Assembly: GCA_007130885.1 (NCBI GenBank)
Contig: SLRQ01000058.1
Location: 40,834-104,833, forward strand
DNA: 64,000 nt
From: Deltaproteobacteria bacterium
GTDB lineage: Bacteria; Myxococcota; Myxococcia; SLRQ01
Reading direction: 5' to 3'
Position numbers and translations under genes: made by a program. The notes beneath the pieces were generated by a model. It was not told the origin of the DNA and did no database searches. It was given only the letters and a program-made list of their open reading frames with translations. Positions 1 to 9,400 of the stretch are shown piece after piece (positions within the stretch are counted from its first letter, which is position 1; the number at the start of each line of letters is the position of its first letter).

Positions 1-540
1 AGCAAAGGGAAGCTATTGGCCGTGATTATCGCCTTGGGAGTAATTATTACCGTCGCCAGTGTTTCGCTGGGGCAGGCTGTCTCCTCCGGAGACAGTGATG
101 GGGCAGAGGCACAAGCAGCAGCTCCGCAGGCCGCGGAGCAGGGTGACGAGCTCGAGCCTGTCGGAGACGATCAGGTCGGAGTTGGTGTTTTCAACCCTGA
201 GATGATCTGGCACGCCTGGGAAGGCAGGGCGCAGATCGAAGCCGAGAGTCAGGCCATACAGATGGAGATGCAGCAGGCGCAGCAGTCAGGTGACCAAGCA
301 GCGATGATGCAGGCTGCTCAGAAGATGGAGCAGGCACAGCACAATCTGCTCGACAGCTTCATGTCGGCCATAAAGAGCGCCGCTCCCGCGGTTGCCGATG
401 AAGGCAACCTCGATGTCGTGGTGGGTGAGGTCGTCTACGGAGCCGACTCGGTTGCGGAGCGCGACATCTCCCGTCAGCTTTTGGCCGAGATGAACAAGCG
501 CGCGGCTGACGACAACGACACTACCGAGGAATCCGAGTAA
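1..540 (+). CDS. Partial membrane-anchored hypothetical protein
   Basis: The reading frame is open from the first base of the window, so the true start lies upstream; a TTG at 16 is only the first possible internal start. The protein begins with a short basic stretch and one hydrophobic segment (LLAVIIALGVIITVASVSLG), which suggests an N-terminal membrane anchor or uncleaved signal. It continues into an acidic and Ala-rich linker, a Gln/Met-rich helical stretch around residues 75-115 that could form a coiled coil, and an acidic C-terminus. I do not recognise a family and no catalytic motif is visible. It converges on the thioredoxin gene, with a hairpin between them. Confidence 0.6.
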   Translation, partial: SKGKLLAVIIALGVIITVASVSLGQAVSSGDSDGAEAQAAAPQAAEQGDELEPVGDDQVGVGVFNPEMIWHAWEGRAQIEAESQAIQMEMQQAQQSGDQAAMMQAAQKMEQAQHNLLDSFMSAIKSAAPAVADEGNLDVVVGEVVYGADSVAERDISRQLLAEMNKRAADDNDTTEESE

Positions 541-558
541 AACGGCGCGGTAATGTAT

Positions 559-579
559 GGCCGGGGCTTGTCCCCGGCC
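559..579. terminator. Hairpin between convergent genes
   Basis: A perfect 8-bp inverted repeat (GGCCGGGG and CCCCGGCC, 5-base loop) lies between the end of the partial gene at 540 and the end of the thioredoxin gene at 596. It has no T tract, so a terminator role in either direction rests on stem strength and position only. Confidence 0.45.
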
Positions 580-595
580 CCGCGACCGCGGCCGG

Positions 596-1000
596 CTAGT
601 TCTCTTCGCTGTTGCCGCAACCGCAGCCTTCGCCGTGTTCGGCTTGGTGCTCGGCGATTTGCGCCCTCACTTCGTCCATATCCAGGCCTTTTACCTGCTC
701 GATGACGCTGTCGAGAGCGCTCTCCGAGAGCACCCCCGGCTGCGACAGCAGGCCGATTTGATCACGAAAAACCATGAAAGTGGGGATTGACTGGATGTTG
801 AAGGCTCCCGCAATCTCCGGCTCCGCGTCGGTATCCACAGTACCGAAGGTTATTTCGGCGTGCTTTTCGCTTGCCTCCTTGAAGATCGGCTCGAAGGTCT
901 TACAGGGCTCGCACCAAGAGGCCCAAAAATCGATGAGGACGATCTCATTGTTTTCGATAGTCTCGGCGAAGTTGTCCTTCGTCAGCTCGACGGTGGCCAT
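596..1000 (-). CDS. Thioredoxin-family protein
   Basis: This is a 134-residue protein with a complete thioredoxin fold core: the active-site motif WCEPC near residue 30, the preceding LIDFWASW strand, and the cis-Pro segment SIPTFMVF near residue 75. It would act as a dithiol-disulfide oxidoreductase in the cytoplasm, since there is no signal peptide. Two features are unusual. Glu replaces the Gly of the usual WCGPC motif, and a C-terminal tail of about 30 residues ends in GEGCGCG, adding two possible redox or metal-binding cysteines. The start at 1000 is chosen over an in-frame ATG at 1036 because AAGGAG sits directly upstream and the family N-terminus begins here. Confidence 0.9.
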   Translation of the reverse strand: MATVELTKDNFAETIENNEIVLIDFWASWCEPCKTFEPIFKEASEKHAEITFGTVDTDAEPEIAGAFNIQSIPTFMVFRDQIGLLSQPGVLSESALDSVIEQVKGLDMDEVRAQIAEHQAEHGEGCGCGNSEEN

Positions 1001-1357
1001 CGTTGCTCCTTTGCGGCATATCGGCCGCTTGCTCAATGTGCAAAGGGCGCCTAGCGTCTGACAGCGCGGCCCGAATCAGCCACGATGCTCATCGCGGCGC
1101 CGCTATGCTTGATTGGGTGGAAACCCTTCTAAAGTCATCGTTTCGGCGTTTGCCGGCTCCGGCGCGCGGACAGGTGTTGTGTTGGTGAGGCTTCTCTGGC
1201 TGCCGCTACGCTCGTTTCCAAGTGTAGTGCTTTCACCCGGCTATCGCCACCCCCCGTGAACCGATCCGTGAACCGACAGACTGCTTGGTAAGGTCAAGCA
1301 CCGTAATGAATTTTTTCGGTTGAGCGTTGCCGTGCAGCATGCATACTGTCACCGATT
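1001..1357. other. Intergenic gap, divergent promoters
   Basis: About 360 bases separate the thioredoxin gene and the alanine-dehydrogenase-like gene, which point away from each other, so promoters for both should lie here. I see no convincing coding frame, tRNA or repeat. Confidence 0.5.
1320..1347 (+). promoter_or_regulatory. Possible sigma70 promoter
   Basis: TTGAGC at 1320 and CATACT at 1342 are separated by 16 bases. A transcript from this site would begin only a few bases before the ATG at 1358, which has no visible ribosome binding site, so the mRNA could be nearly leaderless. This is weak evidence from consensus resemblance only. Confidence 0.3.
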
Positions 1358-2485
1358 ATGTCTTTGAAAGTCGGCCTGCCTCGCATGCACAAGGAGCCCG
1401 GGGAGCGACGGGATTTCCTTCCTCATTTCATCTCCAGCCTCGATCGGGACGGCGCGCGTGAGATTGTCTTGGAGGAGGGCTACGGCAGCGGCATGGGTGT
1501 CTCGGCGCAGGAGTATCTCAACGCCTCGTCCAAGGTGAGGTTTGCCGACTACCATACCTGTCTTTCTCAAGAGCTGGTCGCCGTCGTGCGTTGCCCCTCG
1601 GAGGAAGCTCTCGAGCGCATACCTGAAGGCAGCATCCTCTTGTCGATGCTTCACTTTCCCACCAGACCAAATCGGGTGCGATACCTGCTCGACCGCGGTG
1701 TACATGGCGTTAGCCTGGACGGCCTCGCCGACGAGACGGGACGTCGCCTCGTCGAGAATCTACGCTCGGTAGGATGGAACGGCGTGAAAGTCGCTTTCCA
1801 GGAGCTGGCCAAGGTGTATCGTTCATTCGAGGAGCCGGGTCGCCGTCCGTTGCGAGTGACGGTTCTGGGGGCCGGCGCCGTCGGAGGGCACGCCGTCAGT
1901 GCCTCGACGCGTTATGGAGACCCGGCGGTTCGCGCAAAGATGGTCACCCTAGGGGTGCCGGGAGTGGAGGTAACGGTCGTCGATTTCGATTTGACCTGTA
2001 TCGAGAACTACATGTTGGACAGACTGGAGCGAACCGACCTTCTCATCGATGCCACCCAGCGTCCGGACGCCACTCGTCCGGTGATTCCCAACGACTGGGT
2101 TGCGGCACTTCCGCAACACGCTGTCATTTTGGACCTCTCCGTGGATCCTTACGACTTCGAGACCGATCCGCCCCAAGTAAAGGGAGTTGAAGGTGTGCCG
2201 GAGGGAACACTCGACCAATGGGTCTTCCCTCCGGACGACCCGGCATATGAACGACTCGACCAGCGTATCCGTACGGCTCATCGTCGACTAGCCCTCTCTT
2301 GCTACTCCTGGCCGGGCATCGAGCCGAAGGTTTGCATGGCGGTCTATGGTCCTCAGATTACCCCGATTGTCAGGGTTCTTCTGAGCAAGCCCATGGAGTC
2401 CATAGATGTAAGGTCGGGCTCGTTTTTCGAGCGGGCTGTCGCCCGCGCGGAGGTCTCGCGTTGGTATGAGGCGAGTCAGCTCTAA
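1358..2485 (+). CDS. Alanine dehydrogenase / CEO synthase-like enzyme
   Basis: This 375-residue protein has the two-domain layout of the alanine dehydrogenase/PNT family. The N-terminal segment (VGLPRMHKEPGERRDFLP) matches the family opening, and EEGYGSGMGVSAQEYLN near residue 40 resembles N5-(carboxyethyl)ornithine synthase, a reductive-amination relative. A Rossmann nucleotide site (GAGAVGGHAV) lies near residue 172. The expected reaction is NAD(P)-dependent oxidoreduction of an amino acid or opine; the substrate cannot be read from the sequence. The usual alanine-dehydrogenase HLA motif is not evident, so I do not call it alanine dehydrogenase proper. Its last four bases overlap the 3' end of the convergent transporter gene. 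Confidence 0.7.
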   Translation: MSLKVGLPRMHKEPGERRDFLPHFISSLDRDGAREIVLEEGYGSGMGVSAQEYLNASSKVRFADYHTCLSQELVAVVRCPSEEALERIPEGSILLSMLHFPTRPNRVRYLLDRGVHGVSLDGLADETGRRLVENLRSVGWNGVKVAFQELAKVYRSFEEPGRRPLRVTVLGAGAVGGHAVSASTRYGDPAVRAKMVTLGVPGVEVTVVDFDLTCIENYMLDRLERTDLLIDATQRPDATRPVIPNDWVAALPQHAVILDLSVDPYDFETDPPQVKGVEGVPEGTLDQWVFPPDDPAYERLDQRIRTAHRRLALSCYSWPGIEPKVCMAVYGPQITPIVRVLLSKPMESIDVRSGSFFERAVARAEVSRWYEASQL

Positions 2486-3873
2486 GGGCCCGCCGCGGCA
2501 GCATCGTGTGCTAGAGCTGCCGCCCGGCCGCGAGCGGGGTTTACGAAGAGGCAGGTAAGGATCGCGGTGGCGAAGAGTATGATGCAGAACAGAATGGACG
2601 CGTGAAGACCGACTCGGGCCTGCAGTATCCCAAGTCCTAGAATTCCGAAGATTGCGGCAAGCTTTGCGGACAGGCCCCAGAAGCCGAATACCTCGGCGGC
2701 TCGGCTCGTGGGAGCAAGAATGCCCACCAATGCTCGCCCGGCCGATTGGCTGGAGCCCAGGCTGGAGCCGGCCAGGCACCCCGCTACGAGAAAGACATGC
2801 TGGGTCTGCCATTCCAAGCCGAGATTGTCGTTCAGCCAGGTTGTGAGCAGAGGCGTTGCGTAAATCGCCGCGATAGCCAGGATCCAAAGAGCCAAGGTAA
2901 CAATATACACAGGCTTTGGCCCCAGCCGGTCTTGGAGCACGCCGAAACCCAGGGCACCGGCCGCCGCGGTGAACTGAACGATGATGAACATGTAGTTGCG
3001 GATGTGGGCATCCCAGCCGATTACCTGTGCGCCGTAGATGAACGCGAAAGCCACGACGATGTAGACGCCGGCCATCGTGAAAAAGATAGAAACGAGGAGC
3101 ACCGCCAGGTCCCAAAATGCTCCGAGCTCCCTGACGGTGTCACGGAGCCTTCCTAAACCAACGAACAAGTACCCGCGGCCGCTTGGTAGTGCTCGCCGTA
3201 CACCTCTTTCTCGCAGCCAAACGAAGGTGGGGATCGCTGCAGCAAGAAAGAAGATGCCGGCGAAAGGACCGACCCACCTTACTCGGGTGAAGTTCTCAAC
3301 GCTCACCTCTCCCAGAAACAGGAGAGCGCCACCGGCCGAGAGGAGGCCGCCGATGTAGCCGAGGGACCAGCCGAAGCCCGAGATGCGCCCCAGATCCTCG
3401 GGTGGTCCAAGCTCGGGCAGAAAGGATGCCACGAAGGACTCCCCCACGGCATAGGCGAAGTTGGACACTATCAGCAGGACCATCGCCAGTAGAATCCATT
3501 CAGGAGCGGCGAAGTACAGAAGACAGGTGGCCGCCACCGTAAGAAGATAGCTGGCGAAGAGGAAGCGTTTCTTGGCCGCCGTGTAGTCCATAATGGCACC
3601 GAGAAGCGGCGCGCTGATCACCACCAGCCCGTAGCTGACGGAGAGGGCTATGCTCCACAGAAGATTGCCCAACCTATAGTCGTCGCCTCGGTCACCCACG
3701 ATTACGCGAGTGAACAGGTCTCCAAATATTACAGTGATGATTAGGAGGGTGTATGCCTGGTTGGCGAAGTCGAACATCGCCCAGCCGAAGATCTCGCGCT
3801 TCGGTGCCCGATGGACCGCGGCTAGTGGCTTTACTGTATCGGTGGCGATACCAACTGTGGATCCGCTGCTCAT
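2482..3873 (-). CDS. MFS transporter, UMF1/Atg22-like
   Basis: This 463-residue integral membrane protein has about 12 hydrophobic segments. The opening GWAMFDFANQAYT near residue 30 is the hallmark of the UMF1 (Atg22-like) branch of the major facilitator superfamily. It probably exports small solutes such as amino acids across the inner membrane; the substrate is not determinable. A short polar loop sits between the two halves (residues 220-240), and the C-terminus is Ala-rich. Its stop codon overlaps the end of the convergent upstream dehydrogenase gene by four bases. The start ATG at 3873 is the only one giving the family N-terminus. Confidence 0.85.
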   Translation of the reverse strand: MSSGSTVGIATDTVKPLAAVHRAPKREIFGWAMFDFANQAYTLLIITVIFGDLFTRVIVGDRGDDYRLGNLLWSIALSVSYGLVVISAPLLGAIMDYTAAKKRFLFASYLLTVAATCLLYFAAPEWILLAMVLLIVSNFAYAVGESFVASFLPELGPPEDLGRISGFGWSLGYIGGLLSAGGALLFLGEVSVENFTRVRWVGPFAGIFFLAAAIPTFVWLRERGVRRALPSGRGYLFVGLGRLRDTVRELGAFWDLAVLLVSIFFTMAGVYIVVAFAFIYGAQVIGWDAHIRNYMFIIVQFTAAAGALGFGVLQDRLGPKPVYIVTLALWILAIAAIYATPLLTTWLNDNLGLEWQTQHVFLVAGCLAGSSLGSSQSAGRALVGILAPTSRAAEVFGFWGLSAKLAAIFGILGLGILQARVGLHASILFCIILFATAILTCLFVNPARGRAAALAHDAAAAGP

Positions 3874-3986
3874 TGCTCTGGGATGGGCCTTCGGAGAGCA
3901 TACACCGTCTGCCCCGGGATGCCGTCCCCCAAAAAAACGTCCACGACCTGTTGCTTTTAAGCCGAGGAATGATTGAAGAGATAGGC

Positions 3987-4415
3987 ATGAACCCCAAGAC
4001 AGTACGAGATCTCATGAGCGAGGAGCCGGTGACCCTGGGCGTGGGAGCAAACCTGGCCGAAGCCCACGACATCATGGAGACGCGCCACGTTCGTCATATT
4101 CCCATCATCGATGATGACGGCTCCGTGGTGGGTCTCATAACGGAACGGGACCTGCTCCGGGCGGCGGGGCCGGCGATCAACGAGTTGCCGGTCGATGCCA
4201 GAAACCAAGTGCTGGCCCAGACGCCGGTCGTCGATGTAATGATCCACGATCCCGAGTGCGTCACTCCGGACGCGGATTTGACAAGCGCCGCTCAGACTCT
4301 GCTGGACAACAAGTTCGGATGTTTGCCGGTGGTCGGTGACATTAACGGTGTCTCTGGAATTCTTACCGAGAGTGATTTCGTGCGCCTCTTCGCCGAAGGC
4401 ATCGTCGAGAGCTAG
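3987..4415 (+). CDS. CBS domain pair protein
   Basis: This protein of about 142 residues is made of two CBS domains (roughly residues 5-60 and 72-135). Typical signatures are VRHIPIIDDDGSVVGLITERDLL in pieces across the first and FGCLPVVGDINGVSGILTE in the second. Stand-alone CBS pairs bind adenine nucleotides and act as regulatory sensors; the partner is unknown. The longer open frame begins inside the transporter gene on the other strand, which makes those residues unlikely. I chose the ATG at 3987 because GAAGAG lies 6 bases upstream and the domain starts there; an ATG at 3969 is an alternative. Confidence 0.85.
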   Translation: MNPKTVRDLMSEEPVTLGVGANLAEAHDIMETRHVRHIPIIDDDGSVVGLITERDLLRAAGPAINELPVDARNQVLAQTPVVDVMIHDPECVTPDADLTSAAQTLLDNKFGCLPVVGDINGVSGILTESDFVRLFAEGIVES

Positions 4416-4521
4416 TAAAGCTGAAAGTCCGCCGGCCTCTCGTGGTCGTTCCATCCATGAAGCAGCCTCCTGCTCACCGCGATCTTTGCATTTTTGGTCT
4501 TACCGGGTAGGATGCGCCACC

Positions 4522-4875
4522 ATGACAAACGAAACTACTCAGCCCACTAATCTTCCCGAGGCTACGGCCGATGAGCGGACGATGGGGATGGTCGTCTGGC
4601 TATTGGCCATATTCACCGCGTTCATCGGGCCGATGATCATTTACTTCATCAAAAAGGATCAGTCGAAGTTCATCGGCTTCCATGCAGGTCAGGCCATGTT
4701 TTTGAACCTGATAGGCCTTGTGCTTGCAATCATCACGTGCGGTCTGTTCGGCATCGTCTTGCTGGTGGTGGACATCATCTGGCTGATCAAGGCGAACAAG
4801 GGTGAGTGGGCCCTGCTCCCCGTAATCGGCAACTGGGCCTGGCCGAAAGAGCTAGGGGAGCCCCCTTCGGCCTAG
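4522..4875 (+). CDS. DUF4870-family membrane protein
   Basis: This 117-residue protein has a polar N-terminus followed by a hydrophobic segment (VVWLLAIFTAFIGPMIIYFI), a short basic loop (KKDQSKF) with the conserved F-H-A-G-Q-A motif, and one or two more membrane segments. That arrangement matches the DUF4870 (Tic20-like) small membrane proteins, which have no assigned biochemical role. It follows the CBS protein by 106 bases. The ATG at 4522 is chosen because the frame upstream has no family similarity and runs through the end of the CBS gene. Confidence 0.75.
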   Translation: MTNETTQPTNLPEATADERTMGMVVWLLAIFTAFIGPMIIYFIKKDQSKFIGFHAGQAMFLNLIGLVLAIITCGLFGIVLLVVDIIWLIKANKGEWALLPVIGNWAWPKELGEPPSA

Positions 4876-5382
4876 CGACGCTCGAAGGTTTGCCGGCAGG
4901 TGTTTCTCGGCCGTTCAGTATATCTGGTAAGACACGCGGCGTTTTATCGATCGTGCGAAGTTTGTTGCCTCGGCCACGGGAGCATCGACGCCGTTCATGC
5001 GTTTGTCGAGGAGTCTCTCGAGAGCGCCGGCCTGGACAAGTGCATCAAGCACAGGGGTAGCTCGTCGGAGGCTGCGCCCTCGAGGTTGCATTCGGCGACG
5101 CCTCGGTCGTCCCGCGTGGCGACCTGAGTGCTCTTTAGCCCGGATGACTCCGCTGCGGGCGATCGTCAAAAGACCCGAGGACGGTCGCCGAAAAACATCC
5201 GTTTCCCGGCAACCGACTCTTTACCCTTGCACTGAAACGCCGTGGCGAGCACGATCTGACGCACGCCGTCAAAAAATCGAGCAAATTTGTTTAGTCTCTC
5301 GGGAGGGCAGGGTGTATTCCCGATGCTTCATGACTCAAGGATGGCGCCATGCTGGGTCCAAGATGCAAGTGAGCGTGTCAGG
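4876..5382. other. 507-base intergenic gap
   Basis: Short open frames on both strands (for example 4900-5127 on plus and 4915-5169 on minus) overlap each other, lack ribosome binding sites and resemble no family. I see no tRNA, hairpin with T tract or repeat. The promoter of the efflux operon probably lies in its right half. Confidence 0.5.
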
Positions 5383-6465
5383 ATGACGAATAGCGCACAA
5401 CATTTAGCCACGAAGAAGGATCGAGTCGGCTCATTGGCTGGATGTGTATGGATGATCTCGGCCATGCTGCTCATCATTTCGGCCGGCGGCTGCGACAATG
5501 GAAAATCCGAGGTCTTCACCGAGGCTCCGCCGGTGCTCGTGGAGACTATGGTCGTGGAGACGGAAACCAAGTCGGTGACGCGCCGTTACACGGGATACCT
5601 TCATCCCTGGGAAGCTCATCCTCTGGGGTTTCTGACAGGCGGACGGATAAGAGAGATTCGCCCTTCGGTTGGTGATGAGCTCAAGAGGGGGGAGCTGATA
5701 GCTACCCTGGTTCCGGACGAGCACGCCGTTTACACCGAGCTGGCGTCGATTCAGAGGGATGCGCTGGAGCCCAATCTGGAGCGCGTTAGAAGGCTCGTGG
5801 AAAGGAACATCCTTCCTCGCAGTGAGCTGGATGAGATAGAGGCCAAGTACGAGGCTGCTCTGACTCAACACCGTCAAGCAAACCTGGCTCTCTCGAACAC
5901 CCGGTTGACAGCTCCGGTTGGTGGCGTGGTCATGGAGCGAATGGCCAGCGAGGGTCAGGTCATAGGCCCGGGTATGCCTGTGGTCGTGTTGCTGGAGGTT
6001 AACCGGCTTAGGGCACGGTTCGGAGTGCCGCAGCACGATCTGAAATGGTTTTCCGAGGGCCGAGAAGTAGAGATCGGTATTCCCGGTGTCGAGGATACAC
6101 ACACAGGCATAATCGAGAGAATCGACATCGTGCCGGATACAAAAACCAGGACATACAGCCTTTCCGTCACCCTGGACAACGCGAAGCGGAATCTTCGGGT
6201 CGGCATGATCAGCCACCTCAAGGTGCCTGTTCGCGAGGCGGAGGGGCTGTTCGTGCCCTTGACCAGCATCGATCGCTGCCGGGAAGGAAGGCACCAGGTC
6301 AAGGTGCTGGACGATAGTGGAGAGAGGGTGGCGGTACGCGGCGTTCGGATTGGCGAGCGAATCGGCAATAGCATCCAAGTCCTGGAAGGCCTATCCCCGG
6401 GCGATAGTGTTCTGGTGCGGGGCCAAACATTCGTTCGCGAAGGAGACCAGGTGCTGTTGCGATGA
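5383..6465 (+). CDS. RND efflux periplasmic adaptor lipoprotein
   Basis: This 360-residue member of the HlyD/AcrA membrane-fusion family links an inner-membrane RND pump to an outer-membrane channel. A hydrophobic stretch ends in ISAGGC, so Cys37 is a probable lipidation site anchoring it in the periplasm. A biotinyl-lipoyl-like half (GGRIREIRPSVGDELKRGE) is followed by a helical hairpin (residues 115-165), the second lipoyl half (LTAPVGGVVMERMASEGQ) and beta-barrel domains. It overlaps the pump gene by four bases (ATGA), indicating translational coupling. The start at 5383 gives a normal lipoprotein signal; an upstream TTG at 5287 would add an implausible 32-residue extension. Confidence 0.9.
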   Translation: MTNSAQHLATKKDRVGSLAGCVWMISAMLLIISAGGCDNGKSEVFTEAPPVLVETMVVETETKSVTRRYTGYLHPWEAHPLGFLTGGRIREIRPSVGDELKRGELIATLVPDEHAVYTELASIQRDALEPNLERVRRLVERNILPRSELDEIEAKYEAALTQHRQANLALSNTRLTAPVGGVVMERMASEGQVIGPGMPVVVLLEVNRLRARFGVPQHDLKWFSEGREVEIGIPGVEDTHTGIIERIDIVPDTKTRTYSLSVTLDNAKRNLRVGMISHLKVPVREAEGLFVPLTSIDRCREGRHQVKVLDDSGERVAVRGVRIGERIGNSIQVLEGLSPGDSVLVRGQTFVREGDQVLLR

Positions 6466-9400
6466 ACCTTCCGGCCTTTTCTCTTCGCTACAAGTCCCTT
6501 ATCTCGCTGCTGCTAATTTTGGCGACGGCGATAGGCCTGGCGAGCTATGGGCAGATGAGCCGGCGGGAGGACCCGGACGTCAAGATAGCATTGGCCTTGG
6601 TGGTGACCATCTGGGCCGGAGCAAGCGCGGAGCAGGTCGAGCGGTTCATAACCAACCCCATAGAGGACGAGGCACAGGAGATCGGTCAGGTCGAGAGAGT
6701 CAGATCCACTACTCGTGACAACATCTCGGTGGTTTTCGTCAACGCCGCCTTCGAATCCGACACCGACATGGTCTTCCAGGAGCTGCGCAACCGGCTGGCG
6801 GAGATAGATCTCCCCGATGAAGTCATGGGGCCGGACGTCTACGACGATTTCGGTGATGTGACCGCTATGATATGGGCGTTGAGCTCCGAGACGGCGTCGC
6901 CGGACGAACTGTCGAGGTGGGCCGACCGCTTTGAGACGCGGCTGAGGCGAATCGAGTCGGTGGGAAGAATCGTACGGGTCGGGGACCAGCCGCGCGCCGT
7001 TTACATTGAAGGGCCGCTTGAGAGCTTCACGCAGTACGGCTTCTCTCCGCTGACCGCGGCCAGAATCATTGAGGCGCAGAACGTCAACCTGCCTTCGGGC
7101 TATGTGAGAACAGGCTCGGAGAGACTGCGCTTGGAGACGAGCGGAGACTTCGGTCGCGAGATTTCCGATACGGATGCCGGTGACGGTTCCGCCGCCCGGC
7201 GGCCCATGAACCTGGCGGAGAGAATCGGGGAAGCGATAATCGACGTGTCGGAGGAGAGTGGTCACCCCCTTCGGGTACGAGATGTCTTCGACGTGCGACA
7301 GGGCTGGCTGGATCCCCCGTTCGAGGAGATGCTGGCGAATGGATTGCCTGCCCTTGCTCTCGATGTGCGCATGAGGCTCGGCCATAACATCGTGGAGATG
7401 GGACGGGAGGTCAGGGCCGAGGCGGCCGAGTTCGAAAAGACCCTTCCCTCCGATATCGAGTTGCAGCTCCTGCACGATCAGCCGCATCAGGTGGATACAT
7501 TCGTCGGCGATTTCATGCAGAACCTGGTGCAGGGGCTGTTCGTGGTGATCGTCGTCATATTCCTGGCCATGGGTTTGCGAACCGCTGGGATCGTCGCGGC
7601 CAGTCTCCCTCTTTCGGTGGTGTTCACCTTCGCGGTGATGCCTCTTGTGGGCGTAGACCTCGAGATAGTGTCGATAGGCGCCTTCATCGTCGCGCTCGGG
7701 ATGTTGGTCGATAACGCGATCATCATCACTGAGAACGTGGCCGTGCACCTCCAGCGAGGCTCGGAGCCTAAACGTGCCGCTTACGAGGGAGCGCAAGAGA
7801 TAATAGTGCCCGTCGTTACCGGCACGATGGCGACCGTGTGCGCGTTCCTCCCCTTGCTGCTTTTAAAAGGGGAAATTGGAGTCTACATTCGGGCACTGCC
7901 CATCGTGGTGTCCGCGTCGCTAATTGCCTCGATGATACTCGGGCTGACGATGACTCCCATTTTGGCGGCCTGGTGGATGCGAAAGCAGCCCCGCCGCGCC
8001 GACCCCGCGGAAACATTGCCCACGCGCCTGTATGGGAGGTTCATGCAGGGCGCGCTGAAGCTGCGATATCTAGTGATACTTCTGGCCGTGGCGAGCCTCG
8101 CCGGAGCCCTGCTGCTCGTGCCCGTGGTAGGTCTCTCCTTCTTTCCAGAGGCCTACCGCGATCAGCTCACCATAGACGTTTGGCTTCCTGAGTCGGCTTC
8201 CATTGCCGAGACCCGAAGCGTGGTCGAAGAGGTAATCGACATAGTTTCGGAGGACGAGCACGTTACCGGTCATGCTGCTTACGTAGGAAAGGGAGGGCCC
8301 CGCTTTCACATCACTGTAGTGCCCGTGTTCAACACGACCAACTACGGGCAGGTCATGGTGAACACGAGCCACCCGCGAGAAACTCCCGCGGTGATAGAGC
8401 GCCTCAATGAGGAGTTTCGAACTCGTATCGCCGGCGCGCGAATTACGGCGAGCCCGCTCTACATGGGTATTCCGGTCGAGGCTCCAATCGTCGTCAGAAT
8501 CACCGGCCCCGATCTCGATGTCATGAAAGGCATCTCGAATGAGGTGCAAGACGTCATTCGCGCGGTGCCGGGCAGCTATAACGTGCGGGATACGACGGGC
8601 GAGGAGCTGGTCAGTCTTCACGTGGAAGTCGATCCCGACGCCGCGCTCACCGCCGGCGTGAGCCAGACCGATGTCGCATTGGCGCTTCTTTCGGGCTACG
8701 AGGGGATGCCTATCACCAGCGTTCGAGAAGGTGACGACGAGGTCAGGGTTTTCATGCGTATGAAAGGCGAGGAGCGCACCCTCGACAACCTGGAGGCGAT
8801 ATTGGTGCCTTCGCAGGTCACCGGCGAGAAGGTCCCGCTATCGGCGTTCGCGGAGGTGATTCCTCGGTGGCAGCCTTCCATGATTCAGCACCACAACGGA
8901 CGGCGGGTGATCTCCGTTCTGTCCGGCTCACACGGAAGGTTGGCCGACGACGTGCTTAGGGACGCGCTCCCAAACATCGAGGGGCTCGATCTGCCAGAGG
9001 GCTACTCGCTGGATATAGCGGGTGAGCATGTCGCACGGCAGGAGGCGTTCGAGGATTTGGCGGGGGTGTTCGCTCTGATTCTCGCGCTGCTGCTTTTGAT
9101 GCTGGTCGTTCAGTTCAACTCAATCGTTCGGGCGCTGGTCATTCTCGCCAGCGTGCCTCTAGCCATGGTTGGAGCGGTCTTCGGTCTGCTGGTAAGCGGC
9201 AATACGTTCGGTTTCATGGCTTTTCTTGGTGTCGTCTCGCTTGCGGGAATGGTCATCAAGAATGCAGTGGTGTGGGTGGAGTTCGTGGACCGGGCCATCG
9301 AGAAAGGCGACAGCTTGAGAGAGGCGGTCATACGCGCCGGCCAGATGAGACTGAGGCCGATCCTGCTCACCGCCTCGACCACCATCGGCGCCATCCTGCC

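Noticed and set aside
4900..5169. Small open frames on both strands in the gap before the efflux operon
   Set aside because: They overlap each other, lack ribosome sites and resemble nothing, so I left the gap unannotated as coding.
6513..7796. Long minus-strand open frame of 427 codons
   Set aside because: It lies wholly opposite the conserved RND pump coding frame and shows no family motif; it is a codon-bias shadow.
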